Shown: in pieces, positions 17,090 through 25,650 of the stretch
How the letters are laid out: each line of letters opens with the position of its first letter
Position numbering within the stretch: the stretch's first letter is position 1
Assembly (NCBI GenBank): GCA_025656455.1
Contig: JAHXHS010000039.1
Location: forward strand, 1-49,103
Source of the DNA: Candidatus Thiodiazotropha sp. (ex Epidulcina cf. delphinae)
GTDB taxonomy: Bacteria; Pseudomonadota; Gammaproteobacteria; Chromatiales; Chromatiaceae
Reading direction: 5' to 3'
DNA length: 49,103 nucleotides
Position numbers and translations under genes: made by a program
The notes under the pieces: generated by a model
The model's database searches: none
Told to the model about the DNA's origin: nothing
What the model saw: only the letters and a program-made list of their open reading frames with translations

Positions 17090-17494
17090 CTAGGCCGCAC
17101 GCTTGACATAGCGCTTGATCGCTCCAAGCAACTCATCCTTGGTAAAGGGCTTGGTCAGATACTGCTCAGAGCCGACGATACGGCCACGGGCTCGATCGAA
17201 CAGGCCGTCTTTACTCGACAGCATAATCACTGGGATATCCTTAAAGACGTCGTTGTGCTTTATCAGGGCACAGGTCTGATAACCATCGAGACGCGGCATC
17301 ATGATGTCGACAAATATCACGTCCGGATGATGATCAGCGATCATCGCCAGCGCTTCAAAGCCATCGGTTGCCGTGGTTACTTCACAGCCTGCCTTTTTCA
17401 ACAGGCTTTCAGCGGTGCGTCTTATGGTTTTACTGTCATCGATGACCATGACCTTTACACCTGAGATGTCCATTTCAGTATCATCACCACTCAC
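17090..17494 (-). CDS. pilG: Response regulator PilG
   Basis: 134 residues, a stand-alone receiver domain: VMVIDDSKTIRRTAE with D19-D20, phospho-acceptor D63 (VIFVDIMMPRLDGYQTC), MLSSKDGLFDRARGRIVGS and the K in EQYLTKPF. The RIVGSEQYLTKPFTKDEL segment is characteristic of PilG. It is the extension-motor regulator of the twitching system and is phosphorylated by ChpA. It leads the cluster, with a 175-bp gap before pilH that holds no gene I can see. Confidence 0.9.
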   Translation of the reverse strand: MSGDDTEMDISGVKVMVIDDSKTIRRTAESLLKKAGCEVTTATDGFEALAMIADHHPDVIFVDIMMPRLDGYQTCALIKHNDVFKDIPVIMLSSKDGLFDRARGRIVGSEQYLTKPFTKDELLGAIKRYVKRAA

Positions 17495-17546
17495 GTTGAA
17501 ACCCTCATGTCACGGACATATACCAGATAATTATGTAACAAACCGG

Positions 17547-18269
17547 CTACTCCCCCGGCACGACAGTCGTCAATCCCCAAAGCTGCCACAATTGCATGCC
17601 GCCACGGTAGTAGGAGATTTTGTCAGCGGGATACCCCGCTTTCAATAACCCTTTGATTGCCCTGGGGGATTGGTCGCATTCCGGCCCGTTACACCAGAGC
17701 GCCAGATCCTTGGCCTTGGTAAAATCCCACTTTTCCGTTTTATCATTGCTTTGCAGCAGTCCCATTGCTTCAAGCTTGCGCGAAACCGTGCTGACGCCGA
17801 CCCTGCGTGTGGCTCCGAACGACTGCAGAGCCGCATCCGACTCCGGCGTCCCTTCCTTGCTTAGGGAGGTAAACGGGACATTGATCGAACCCGGAATGGT
17901 GCCGCGCTCAAACCACTCGGGGGTGCGGACATCAATCAGCAACCCCTTGTCGTCACGCAACTTCACCTCCATGAACTCAAACAGTTCGATTTCACCGATG
18001 GTAACGATCCCCGGCGCCACTCGCATGGGTTGTAGACAAAACGGAGGGCATTTGCGTGAGGATTTGGCATAGTAGCTCTTGAGGTTATATTCCGGATACT
18101 GTTCACGTTGGATCTTAATGGAACGACCTTCATGCACCACATGGATATAGGGTCTCTCGGCTAACAGCCCGATCTGCATTTCACCACTGGCCGCCGACTC
18201 ATCCGCCAACGCTTGACTCGACAGCGCAAGAGAAAGTAAAAAAAACAGTTCACGACAAAGCCTCTTCAT
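17547..18269 (-). CDS. Periplasmic rhodanese-domain protein
   Basis: 240 residues with a signal peptide (LCRELFFLLSLALSSQALA). From about residue 95 there is a rhodanese fold: LLIDVRTPEWFERGTIPGSI, WCNGPECDQSPRAI with the C-x4-R active loop CDQSPR, and a final YYRGGMQLWQLWGL. Rhodaneses carry a persulfide on the loop cysteine and move sulfane sulfur. An extra pair of cysteines (KCPPFCLQP) precedes the domain. The start ATG overlaps the stop of the upstream small gene when that gene's frameshift is corrected, so both likely form one transcript. The sulfur role is inferred from the fold only. Confidence 0.8.
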   Translation of the reverse strand: MKRLCRELFFLLSLALSSQALADESAASGEMQIGLLAERPYIHVVHEGRSIKIQREQYPEYNLKSYYAKSSRKCPPFCLQPMRVAPGIVTIGEIELFEFMEVKLRDDKGLLIDVRTPEWFERGTIPGSINVPFTSLSKEGTPESDAALQSFGATRRVGVSTVSRKLEAMGLLQSNDKTEKWDFTKAKDLALWCNGPECDQSPRAIKGLLKAGYPADKISYYRGGMQLWQLWGLTTVVPGE

Positions 18270-18725
18270 TCTCGTATCCGCCTGTATCCTGTCCGCCCTG
18301 CACTTGACAATAGCTTATCATCATCCATCTGTTTTGCGATGGCCTGCTGATTTAGAAAACGGTCCATGATTTTCTTGCGGATCCCATCGATGGAGGCCCC
18401 CCCTATACTCGTCAAAAACCTCCTCCCGAGCGCGCCTGGGCAGCTTCTGATAAAACGTGAAGCTGCCCATATAGCGAGCCTTCAGATCATCCTCAAAGGC
18501 CTGGTGACTCAGTCCGTCGGTCATTTTGCCCTCACTGCCCTCTCCACTATCCGGCGCCGGCTGCGCCGCATCCACCTTCTCGGCTTCCGACGATATGGCG
18601 GAGAGGTAGGGATCCTCTTCGGCAACCGCGATCTGCGCAAAAGCGCATATCAAGAACAGTGCAAAAGCATGGCGCTTCAACAAGATGCAAAGCATAGCGT
18701 CTAAACGGACGGTTCGTGCCGCCAT
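18266..18725 (-). pseudogene. Small secreted protein with a frameshift in a C7 tract
   Basis: The open frame gives 134 residues with a signal peptide (LLKRHAFALFLICAFAQIAVA) and a conserved-looking FEDDLKARYMGSFTFYQKLP. It then ends in an atypical HRWDPQENHG tail. Deleting one C from the seven-C run at 18397-18403 restores RGASIDGIRKKIMDRFLNQQ and AIAKQMDDDKLL, ending at TGA 18266-18268. That stop overlaps the rhodanese ATG (ATGA). The coupled end and the sensible helical tail argue that the corrected frame is real. The lesion could be a sequencing error, a true mutation, or slippage. Function unknown; the start could also be the second ATG, ten codons in. Confidence 0.6.
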
Positions 18726-19022
18726 TGCAACACACCCCTATTTTTCTCAAAGTGAATGCCGACACCACCGTTTTACCACAAGGCATGTCCGCGGCGCTTC
18801 TATCTCCTCCTGGCCAGCTCCATTAACCGCTATAACATATCCAAAATAGCAAGACAGCCAGCCCGCATCAAGAATATACTTCCCACTTCATAGGCTTAAA
18901 GGTCGATTTCAGCAAATCCGACCCGCTCTTACGCCAAACGGAAGGTTGGTCAGTACAAGCCATCATAGCGGCAACCGTTTTAAATACTTAACTCAGTTTT
19001 TTTTCCCAAGTAAGATGTCCCT
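18726..19022. other. Divergent intergenic region before gshB
   Basis: Nothing coding or repetitive stands out. It must hold promoters for gshB (rightward) and for the small secreted protein (leftward), but no clear boxes are recognised. Confidence 0.4.
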
Positions 19023-19970
19023 ATGACTATTCACATCGGCGTGGTGATGGATCCGATCGATTCCATCAAGATCCACAAAGACAGTACCTTCGCCATGCTG
19101 CTGGCTGCTCAGGCCAGGGGTTGGCGCATGCATTACATGGAGCAGCGGGATCTCTCGCTGGAGGATGGCGAATGCTGGGCCGAAACCAGGGAACTGCAGG
19201 TTCAGGACAGAGAAACCGCCTGGTTTGAACTCGGCCCCAGCCAAAAACTGCCCCTGCACCGGCTGGATATCGTGCTGATGCGCAAGGATCCGCCGTTTGA
19301 CATGGAGTACATCTACACCACCTATCTACTGGAGCAGGCCGAATCAAAGGGCTGTCTGGTGGTCAACCAGCCGAATAGCCTGCGCGACGCCAATGAGAAG
19401 CTCTTTACCGGCCTGTTTCCCCAATGTACGCCTCCCACCCTGGTCAGCCGTAGCGAGAAAGCGATCCGCGAATTCCATCGTCAACAGGGTGATATCATTC
19501 TGAAGCCCCTTGGCGGCATGGGCGGCGCCTCTGTGTTTCGCCTACCTCGAAACGATCCCAATCTCGGGGTGATCATCGAAACCCTGACCCGGCACGGCAA
19601 ACGCTTCACCATGGCGCAGCGTTTCATCCCAGAGATCACCCAGGGCGACAAACGGATACTCATGATCGACGGCGAACCCATACCTTACGCCCTTGCCAGA
19701 ATCCCCGCGGAGGGCGAGACCCGCGGCAACCTTGCCGCCGGCGGCCGTGGCGAGGGCGTGCCGCTCTCCGAGCGCGACATCTGGATAGCGGGACAGGTCG
19801 GCGCGGAACTCAAGGCCCGGGGCATCCTGTTTGCGGGGCTCGATGTGATCGGCGACTATCTCACCGAGATAAACGTCACCAGTCCCACCTGCATTCGAGA
19901 ACTGGACAGGCAATTCGGCCTAGACATCGCTGGCGAACTGATGGATGCGATTGCCGCAAAACTAAAATGA
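19023..19970 (+). CDS. gshB: Glutathione synthetase
   Basis: 315 residues, the usual bacterial GshB length. The N-terminus reads GVVMDPIDSIKIHKDSTFAM, followed by LMRKDPPFDMEYIYTTYLLE. The ATP-grasp part has ILKPLGGMGGASVFR and AQRFIPEITQGDKRI, and ends with GGRGEGVPLSERD, FAGLDVIGDYLTEINVTSPT. It adds glycine to gamma-glutamylcysteine. The ATG at 19023 follows AAGTAAGATGTCC. It begins a rightward run in which tonB starts inside the gshB stop (ATGA). The gshB-pilG neighbourhood is conserved in Pseudomonas by general knowledge. Confidence 0.95.
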   Translation: MTIHIGVVMDPIDSIKIHKDSTFAMLLAAQARGWRMHYMEQRDLSLEDGECWAETRELQVQDRETAWFELGPSQKLPLHRLDIVLMRKDPPFDMEYIYTTYLLEQAESKGCLVVNQPNSLRDANEKLFTGLFPQCTPPTLVSRSEKAIREFHRQQGDIILKPLGGMGGASVFRLPRNDPNLGVIIETLTRHGKRFTMAQRFIPEITQGDKRILMIDGEPIPYALARIPAEGETRGNLAAGGRGEGVPLSERDIWIAGQVGAELKARGILFAGLDVIGDYLTEINVTSPTCIRELDRQFGLDIAGELMDAIAAKLK

Positions 19971-20827
19971 TTTCGAGCCGCAAAAAGACCGATCTGCTGG
20001 GGGTGGGCCTGTTCCTCGCCGCCGGCATCCATGCCTTCATCATTCTCGGCATCACCTTCAAGCCATTCGACAGAAACAGACCGGAATACCGGCAGCAGAG
20101 TCTTGAGGTAATGGTCGTCAAACGCCCCTTTGAGCCACCGGAAGCAGATGAAAAACCGGACTTCCTCGCCCAGACCAACCAACGCGGCGGCGGCGAGGAG
20201 AGCGATCCGATCAAACCGCAGATTGCGCAAGCGCCAGCCCTGTTACCGCTCCCACAACCAACCCGGGCGAAACCGCTCGAGCCGGAACGCACACCACAAC
20301 CGAAAGATCGGCCACTGACCGCCGAGACCGCCTCTCTCCGGGTGCAAGCTCCCCCGCCCCCAGAGACGACACCGCCGCCCTCGGCCAAACAGCTGCTGGC
20401 CAGCAAGCAGCTGGAGATCGCCAGGCTCACGGCTGAACTGGAGCGCAAGACCCTGGCATATGCGAAGATGCCCAAACGCAAGGCGATCAGCGCCAGCACC
20501 AAGGAGTATAAATATGCCGCCTACCTGGATGCCTGGCGGCGCAAGGTCGAACGCATCGGCAACCTCAACTACCCGGATCAAGCCAAACGAAGCAAGCTCT
20601 ACGGCAATCTGATACTGCATGTGGCGGTCAAAACCGACGGCAGTGTGGAGCGTATCCGAGTGCTACACTCATCCGGACACAAGGTCCTCGACGACGCCGC
20701 GGTACGCATCGTGCGCCTGGCAGCGCCATTCTCACCCTTCCCGTACGAGATTCGCAAAGAGACGGATATTCTCGATATCACCCGCACCTGGCAATTCCTG
20801 CGCAGCGGTAGACTAGACTCGGAATAG
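19967..20827 (+). CDS. tonB: TonB-family energy transducer
   Basis: 286 residues. A single N-terminal membrane helix (LLGVGLFLAAGIHAFIILGI) is followed by a proline-rich periplasmic span (about 60-145). The C-terminal TonB domain runs from about 180: YAAYLDAWRRKVERIGNLNY, YGNLILHVAVKTDGSVERIR, LDDAAVRIVRLAAPFSPFP. TonB proteins transmit proton-motive energy to outer-membrane partners. It overlaps gshB by 4 bp. The Pseudomonas gene in this position (tonB3) affects twitching, which makes a functional link to the adjacent Pil-Chp genes plausible but unproven here. Confidence 0.85.
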   Translation: MISSRKKTDLLGVGLFLAAGIHAFIILGITFKPFDRNRPEYRQQSLEVMVVKRPFEPPEADEKPDFLAQTNQRGGGEESDPIKPQIAQAPALLPLPQPTRAKPLEPERTPQPKDRPLTAETASLRVQAPPPPETTPPPSAKQLLASKQLEIARLTAELERKTLAYAKMPKRKAISASTKEYKYAAYLDAWRRKVERIGNLNYPDQAKRSKLYGNLILHVAVKTDGSVERIRVLHSSGHKVLDDAAVRIVRLAAPFSPFPYEIRKETDILDITRTWQFLRSGRLDSE

Positions 20828-20859
20828 CTATTGCAGCCGCCTCCCTGCAATTGGATACT

Positions 20860-21429
20860 ATGCATATGCGCCCAAACACAAATCTGACCGATCATTTTCT
20901 CATCGCCATGCCGCGTCTTGAGGATCCCAACTTCTTTCACACGGTGACCTACATTTGCGAACACACCAGTGAAGGCGCCATGGGGATCGTCATCAACCGG
21001 CCGATGGAGCTTCACCTGGCGGACATTTTCGAACAGCTGGAGATCCGCATCAGCTCCACCAAGGTGGCGGAACAACCCGTATACATCGGTGGCCCGGTTC
21101 AGAGCGATCGCGGCTTCGTGCTCCACGATACGACCACCGAATGGGCCTCGACCCTGCAGGTTACCCAGGAGATCAGCGTCACCACCTCGTTGGACATCCT
21201 CGAGGCCATCGCCGGCGGAAAGGGACCGCATCACAGCCTGGTCGCGCTCGGTTATGCCGGTTGGGGCGCCGGGCAGCTGGAAAACGAATTGGCGCAGAAT
21301 GCCTGGCTGAGCGGGCCGGCCCAGAGCGATATCATCTTCAACCGGGCCAGCCAGGAGCGTTGGCAGGCGGCAGCCGACCTGCTGGGGGTGGACCTGAATC
21401 TGTTGAGCGGCGATGCCGGCCACGCCTAG
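20860..21429 (+). CDS. yqgE: YqgE/AlgH family protein
   Basis: About 190 residues of the YqgE (DUF179/AlgH) family: NLTDHFLIAMPRLEDPNFFH, EGAMGIVINRPMELHLADI, YIGGPVQSDRGFVLH and LVALGYAGWGAGQLENELAQ. The molecular role is not settled. Two ATGs (20860 and 20866) compete, and the earlier TTG is less likely. The TAG stop at 21427-21429 is part of a 20-bp inverted repeat, so the last residues may be set by an inserted element. It keeps the usual position before ruvX. Confidence 0.9.
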   Translation: MHMRPNTNLTDHFLIAMPRLEDPNFFHTVTYICEHTSEGAMGIVINRPMELHLADIFEQLEIRISSTKVAEQPVYIGGPVQSDRGFVLHDTTTEWASTLQVTQEISVTTSLDILEAIAGGKGPHHSLVALGYAGWGAGQLENELAQNAWLSGPAQSDIIFNRASQERWQAAADLLGVDLNLLSGDAGHA

Positions 21430-21524
21430 CCCGTATTTCTCACCAGGCCGACCGGATGAACTGATAATATGATGACATTTAACAGACTTAGCTTCGAAAA
21501 ATGATGGTGAGAAATGCGGGCTAG
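21426..21524. repeat. Inverted-repeat element at the yqgE stop
   Basis: CTAGCCCGTATTTCTCACCA (21426-21445) and its reverse complement at 21505-21524 (one mismatch) bound a 99-bp unit ending in CTAG at both sides. The left half recurs as CCCGCATTTATCACCAGG near 25879. The CTAG flanks match the targets of the MITE-like elements in this window. Confidence 0.65.
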
Positions 21525-21545
21525 TACTTTTTCAAGGTGATAGTG

Positions 21546-21944
21546 ATGGGCACCCTGTTGGGTTTCGACTACGGCACCTGCAAGATCGGTGTCGCCGTGG
21601 GACAATCACTGACAGGTACGGCGACCCCCCTGGAGACCCTGCAACTGGTGAATCACCGGCCCGATTGGACGCGAATAGGCCAACTCATCGAAGCGTGGCA
21701 GCCGCAAGCCCTGGTCGTCGGCCTGCCGCTCGATGTGGACGACAGCGAGACCGATGCCACACAGCCGGCACTGCGGTTTTCACGCCAGCTCGAGGGTCGT
21801 TTTCACCTCAAGGTCCATTTGGCCGACGAGCGGTTCACCTCTTTCGAGGCCAGGGACAGGCTGGGACACAAGGCGAAGCGGATGGAAGAATACGATGCCA
21901 TGGCGGCCAAACTGATTCTGGAAACCTGGTTCAATGAGCAATAG
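21546..21944 (+). CDS. ruvX: Holliday junction resolvase-like RuvX (YqgF)
   Basis: 132 residues with an RNase H-like fold: LLGFDYGTCKIGVAVGQ at the N-terminus, ALVVGLPLDVDDSETDAT in the middle, and VHLADERFTSFEAR, YDAMAAKLILETWF at the end. The acidic residues D10, E and D of these motifs are the catalytic set. YqgF matures 16S rRNA 5' ends and is also called RuvX. The ATG at 21546 has AAGGTGA before it; an upstream GTG at 21537 is a weaker choice. It overlaps pyrR by 11 bp. Confidence 0.9.
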   Translation: MGTLLGFDYGTCKIGVAVGQSLTGTATPLETLQLVNHRPDWTRIGQLIEAWQPQALVVGLPLDVDDSETDATQPALRFSRQLEGRFHLKVHLADERFTSFEARDRLGHKAKRMEEYDAMAAKLILETWFNEQ

Positions 21945-22506
21945 TAGAGCTTTCATGGATGCCGATGGGGTGGAATCCCTGGTGGATGTCATGGCCGGCA
22001 AGGTGTGGACCCTGCTGAACGAGAGACAAATCAACGATCCCTTGATGATCGGCATACGCACCGGTGGCGTCTGGCTGGCGGAACGGCTGCATGGTGAATT
22101 GGGTCTGAAGGAGCCCCTCGGCACCCTGGACATCTCCTTCTACCGCGACGACTTCACCCGCATCGGCATGAACCCCGAGGTCCACCCCTCCGACCTCCCC
22201 ATCCCGGTCGATGACCGCCATATCGTACTGATCGACGATGTCCTGCACACAGGCCGCACCATTCGCGCCGCGCTCAATGAGATCTTCGACTACGGCCGCC
22301 CCGCCTCGATCATACTCGCCGCCCTGGTCGATCGCAGCGGACGGGAGTTGCCGATCCAGCCGGATGTGGTCGGTCTTCATCCGGAGCTGGAACAGGATCA
22401 GCACATCACCCTGATCGGTCCGGACCCGCTTGGCCTGGTGATCGGCAGTAAGACCAATCGCAGTTCCCGCGGTGATGATCAAGGAACGGGGTATGAGTCT
22501 GAATAA
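21934..22506 (+). CDS. pyrR: PyrR pyrimidine regulator/uracil phosphoribosyltransferase
   Basis: 190 residues of the phosphoribosyltransferase fold. The PRPP loop is HIVLIDDVLHTGRTIRAAL, and GIRTGGVWLAERL and LDISFYRDDFTRIG match PyrR. Many PyrR proteins bind pyr mRNA and attenuate transcription; in Gram-negatives the role is less clear. No leader hairpin for RNA binding is evident upstream. It overlaps ruvX by 11 bp and is followed at once by pyrB, whose start lies inside this gene. Confidence 0.9.
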   Translation: MSNSRAFMDADGVESLVDVMAGKVWTLLNERQINDPLMIGIRTGGVWLAERLHGELGLKEPLGTLDISFYRDDFTRIGMNPEVHPSDLPIPVDDRHIVLIDDVLHTGRTIRAALNEIFDYGRPASIILAALVDRSGRELPIQPDVVGLHPELEQDQHITLIGPDPLGLVIGSKTNRSSRGDDQGTGYESE

Positions 22507-23482
22507 TAAAACCCTGCAGTTGGACGAGGCGGGACGGCTGCTCCACTTTCTCACGGTCGATGGTCTCGGCAGGGAGATGCTGACAGAAATCCTGGACACC
22601 GCCGAGGGCTTCACCGGCGTCTCCGAAAGAACCATCAAAAAGGTGCCGTTGTGCCGCGGCAAGGTGGTGGCCAACCTCTTCTTCGAGACCAGCACACGCA
22701 CCCGCACCACCTTTGAGCTGGCCGCCAAGCGGCTCTCCGCCGATGTGCTCAATCTCAACATCAGCGCTTCCGCCACCTCCAAGGGGGAGACCCTGCTGGA
22801 TACCCTGCGCAACCTGGAGGCAATGCATGTCGATATGTTCATCGCCCGCCATGCCAGTAGCGGCGCGGCGCACTTTATCGCCCAGCATGCCGACCCGGGC
22901 GTGGGGGTGATCAACGCGGGTGACGGCCGCCATGCCCACCCCACCCAGGCGATGCTCGATATGTTCACCATTCGCCGCCACAAAGGGGATTTCGTCGGCC
23001 TGCGGGTGGCGATTGTCGGCGACATCCTCCATTCCCGGGTGGCCCGCTCACAAATCCTGGCGTTAAACTCCCTCGGGGTCTCGGAGGTTCGTGTGGTGGC
23101 GCCGTGCACCCTGCTGCCCTCGGATGCCCGCAGTCTGGGGGTGCATGTCTACCACGATATGGAGAAAGGCGTTCGCGAAGTGGATGTGATTATCATGCTT
23201 CGCCTGCAGAGAGAGCGCATGCAGGGCGCGCTACTCCCTTCGGAGCACGAGTACTTCCGCCTCTTCGGTCTCACGGAGCAGCGGCTTGCACTGGCCGATT
23301 CACAAGCCATCGTCATGCATCCCGGCCCCATCAACCGCGGCGTTGAGATGGACTCTCAGGTGGCCGACGGCTCCAAATCGGTGATTCTGCAACAAGTCAG
23401 TTATGGTATCGCGATCCGTATGGCAGTGATCTCGATGGTCATCGGCGCTCAAAACCTGCGAATGCAGGAGATGACCCCATGA
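22493..23482 (+). CDS. pyrB: Aspartate carbamoyltransferase catalytic subunit
   Basis: 329 residues from the ATG at 22493, which has AAGGA at the correct distance; an upstream GTG at 22472 is less likely. The carbamoyl-phosphate loop FFETSTRTRTTFEL (STRTRT at 67-72), ISASATSKGETLLDT, DGRHAHPTQAMLD and MHPGPINRG are all present. It condenses carbamoyl phosphate with aspartate, the committed pyrimidine step. The N-terminal extension of about 20 residues and the overlap with pyrC' are typical of the class A enzymes that assemble with a dihydroorotase-like partner. The gene overlaps pyrR and pyrC' at its two ends. Confidence 0.95.
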   Translation: MSLNNKTLQLDEAGRLLHFLTVDGLGREMLTEILDTAEGFTGVSERTIKKVPLCRGKVVANLFFETSTRTRTTFELAAKRLSADVLNLNISASATSKGETLLDTLRNLEAMHVDMFIARHASSGAAHFIAQHADPGVGVINAGDGRHAHPTQAMLDMFTIRRHKGDFVGLRVAIVGDILHSRVARSQILALNSLGVSEVRVVAPCTLLPSDARSLGVHVYHDMEKGVREVDVIIMLRLQRERMQGALLPSEHEYFRLFGLTEQRLALADSQAIVMHPGPINRGVEMDSQVADGSKSVILQQVSYGIAIRMAVISMVIGAQNLRMQEMTP

Positions 23483-24777
23483 ACAAGAAAAAAAAGGCCA
23501 TCAGTATCGTCAACGGCCGGGTTATCGATCCCGCCAACGCCGTTGACCAGGTCACCGACCTGCACATCGCCGGCGGCAAGGTCCTCTGCCTGGGCGAGGC
23601 GCCCGCGGACTTTCAGCCCCACCTGACCATCGATGCCAGTGGCCAGGTGGTCTGTCCCGGACTGATCGATCTCTGCGCCAATCTGCGGGAGCCCGGGGCC
23701 GAGCACAAGGCCACCATCGCCAGCGAGACCGCCGCCGCCGCCAGTGGGGGCATCACCACCATCTGCTGTTCACCGGACACCTATCCGGTCATCGACACCC
23801 CGGCGGTCGCCGGGCAGATCCGCCACAAGGCGCGCAAGGCGGGATTTTCCCGCCTGCTGCCCCTGGGCGCCCTGACCCAGGACCTGGCTGGCGAGCGGTT
23901 GAGCGAGATGGCGGCCCTCAAGACCGCTGGCTGTATCGCCGTCACCAATGCCTACACGCCTCTGGCCAATACCCTGGTGCAGCGGCGCGCCATGGAGTAC
24001 GCCTCGACCTTCGACCTGCTGACCATCATCCGCCCTGAAGACCGCCATCTCCGCAACAACGGCTGCGCCCACGAGGGCAAGGTGGCCGATCGCATGGGCC
24101 TGCCGGGGATCCCCGAAGCGGCGGAGACGGTGGCGGTGGCCCGCGACCTGGCCCTGGCCGAAACCACCGGCGCGGTGATCCATTTTCACGCCCTCTCCAG
24201 CGCCAGCGCCGCGCGCACCATGGCCTGGGCCAAGCGCGAGGGACGCCGGGTGAGCGCCGATGTGGCGATCCACCAGTTGCATCTGACCGAGCTGGACATG
24301 GAGGGATTTGACAGCAATCTCCACCTCAGACCACCCTTGCGCACCGATAGCGACCGGGACGGTCTCCGGGAAGCCGTGGCAAAGGATGTCATTCAGGCGA
24401 TCTGCTCCGACCATCAACCCCACGAGGCGGATGCCAAGTCGTCGCCATTTCCCGATACCGAACCCGGCATCTCCGGACTCGAGACACTGCTGCCGCTGGC
24501 CCTCAAACTGGTGGAACAGGGGGTGATGGACCTGAGCAGCGTGATTGCGCGTCTCACCAGCGGGCCAGCCGATATACTCGGCCTGCCGCTGGGTCGGCTG
24601 ACGCCGAACCACGCCGCCGATATCTGTATTTTCGATCCCCGGCAACGCTGGCGGCTAACCAGAGAGAAATTGCGCAGCGCCGGCAAGAATACCCCCTTTG
24701 CGGGCTGGGAGATGCCTGGTCGGGTCACCCACACCCTGCTGAAGGGCCGCGTTGTCTACGCCGAACAAAAACCATGA
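23479..24777 (+). CDS. pyrC': Dihydroorotase-like subunit PyrC' (probably inactive)
   Basis: 432 residues with an amidohydrolase fold: IVNGRVIDPANAV, VVCPGLIDLCANLREPG, ETAAAASGGITTI, late ICSDHQPHE and GISGLETLLPL. The canonical metal motif of class I dihydroorotases is D-x-H-x-H; here the two positions are Cys66 and Asn68, so a zinc-bound enzyme is unlikely. The same loss defines the structural PyrC' that supports aspartate carbamoyltransferase in Pseudomonas. The start overlaps the pyrB stop by 4 bp (ATGA), supporting complex formation. A true dihydroorotase must be encoded elsewhere. Confidence 0.9.
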   Translation: MNKKKKAISIVNGRVIDPANAVDQVTDLHIAGGKVLCLGEAPADFQPHLTIDASGQVVCPGLIDLCANLREPGAEHKATIASETAAAASGGITTICCSPDTYPVIDTPAVAGQIRHKARKAGFSRLLPLGALTQDLAGERLSEMAALKTAGCIAVTNAYTPLANTLVQRRAMEYASTFDLLTIIRPEDRHLRNNGCAHEGKVADRMGLPGIPEAAETVAVARDLALAETTGAVIHFHALSSASAARTMAWAKREGRRVSADVAIHQLHLTELDMEGFDSNLHLRPPLRTDSDRDGLREAVAKDVIQAICSDHQPHEADAKSSPFPDTEPGISGLETLLPLALKLVEQGVMDLSSVIARLTSGPADILGLPLGRLTPNHAADICIFDPRQRWRLTREKLRSAGKNTPFAGWEMPGRVTHTLLKGRVVYAEQKP

Positions 24778-25646
24778 ACAAACCCCACCGCGACACCATT
24801 TTCCTCGAGGAGGCCGAAATCCTCACCCACCAGCCGTTCGCCGGCGAGCAGTTCGTGCTGCGGCTGCTGGCGCCCCATTGCGCGGCCAAGGCCCTGCCCG
24901 GCAGCTTTGTGCATCTCACCTGCGATCCCCTGTTATCGATGCGACGCCCTATCTCCATCATGCGCAGTTCAACCCAAGAAGGGTGGATCGAATTACTCTA
25001 TAAACGGGTGGGAAGAGGCACCGCTTTGTTGGCACAACGCCGGCTAGGCGAGAAGATCAGCCTCATGGGTCCCATTGGAAACCCCTTCAAACCCACCCCT
25101 GATCGAACCAAACCGCTGTTGATCGGCGGCGGCGTCGGCATGCCCCCGATGGTGTTCCTGGCGGATGCCCTGCGCCAGGACAAGGGAAAACAGCCGTTTG
25201 TCATGCTCGGCTCGGAAGCGCCCTTCCCCTTCCGCCCCACGCCTTCGCGGATCATCATCCCAGGGCTGCCCGAAGGGGTGATCGCCGGCATGCCCCTATT
25301 GGATGATTGGGGCATCGGCAGTCGACTCGCCAGCCTGGAGGCGTATCCCGGCTGTTATCAAGGCTATGTCACCGAACTCGCCCGGCACTGGCTCAATGTT
25401 TTGGATAGAGAGGCCCGCGCCGGGGTTGAGATCTTTGCCTGCGGGCCCCATCCGATGCTGCAGGCAGTGGCAGAACTGGCGGCCGAGCACGGGCTCCCCT
25501 GCCAAGTCTCCCTGGAGGCGTTCATGGCCTGCGGTGTCGGCGGTTGCGCCGGCTGTGTGGTGGAGGTACAGACCCCGGAAGGGCCTGCCATGCGGCGGGT
25601 CTGCGTCGACGGACCGGTATTCGATTCCCGGAGCGTGTTCAACTGA
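24774..25646 (+). CDS. PyrK-like iron-sulfur flavoprotein (dihydroorotate dehydrogenase electron-transfer subunit)
   Basis: 290 residues of the ferredoxin-reductase/PyrK type. The FAD part has MRRPISIM (R-x-x-S), the NAD part has LLIGGGVGMPPMVFLADAL and FACGPHPMLQA, and the C-terminal 2Fe-2S cluster cysteines are in ACGVGGCAGCVVEV and RRVCVDG. In Gram-positives PyrK passes electrons from dihydroorotate dehydrogenase B to NAD. Here a pyrD partner is not in the window, so the acceptor is unknown. It overlaps pyrC' by 4 bp, so it belongs to this operon. Confidence 0.8.
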   Translation: MNKPHRDTIFLEEAEILTHQPFAGEQFVLRLLAPHCAAKALPGSFVHLTCDPLLSMRRPISIMRSSTQEGWIELLYKRVGRGTALLAQRRLGEKISLMGPIGNPFKPTPDRTKPLLIGGGVGMPPMVFLADALRQDKGKQPFVMLGSEAPFPFRPTPSRIIIPGLPEGVIAGMPLLDDWGIGSRLASLEAYPGCYQGYVTELARHWLNVLDREARAGVEIFACGPHPMLQAVAELAAEHGLPCQVSLEAFMACGVGGCAGCVVEVQTPEGPAMRRVCVDGPVFDSRSVFN

Positions 25647-25650
25647 GCGA

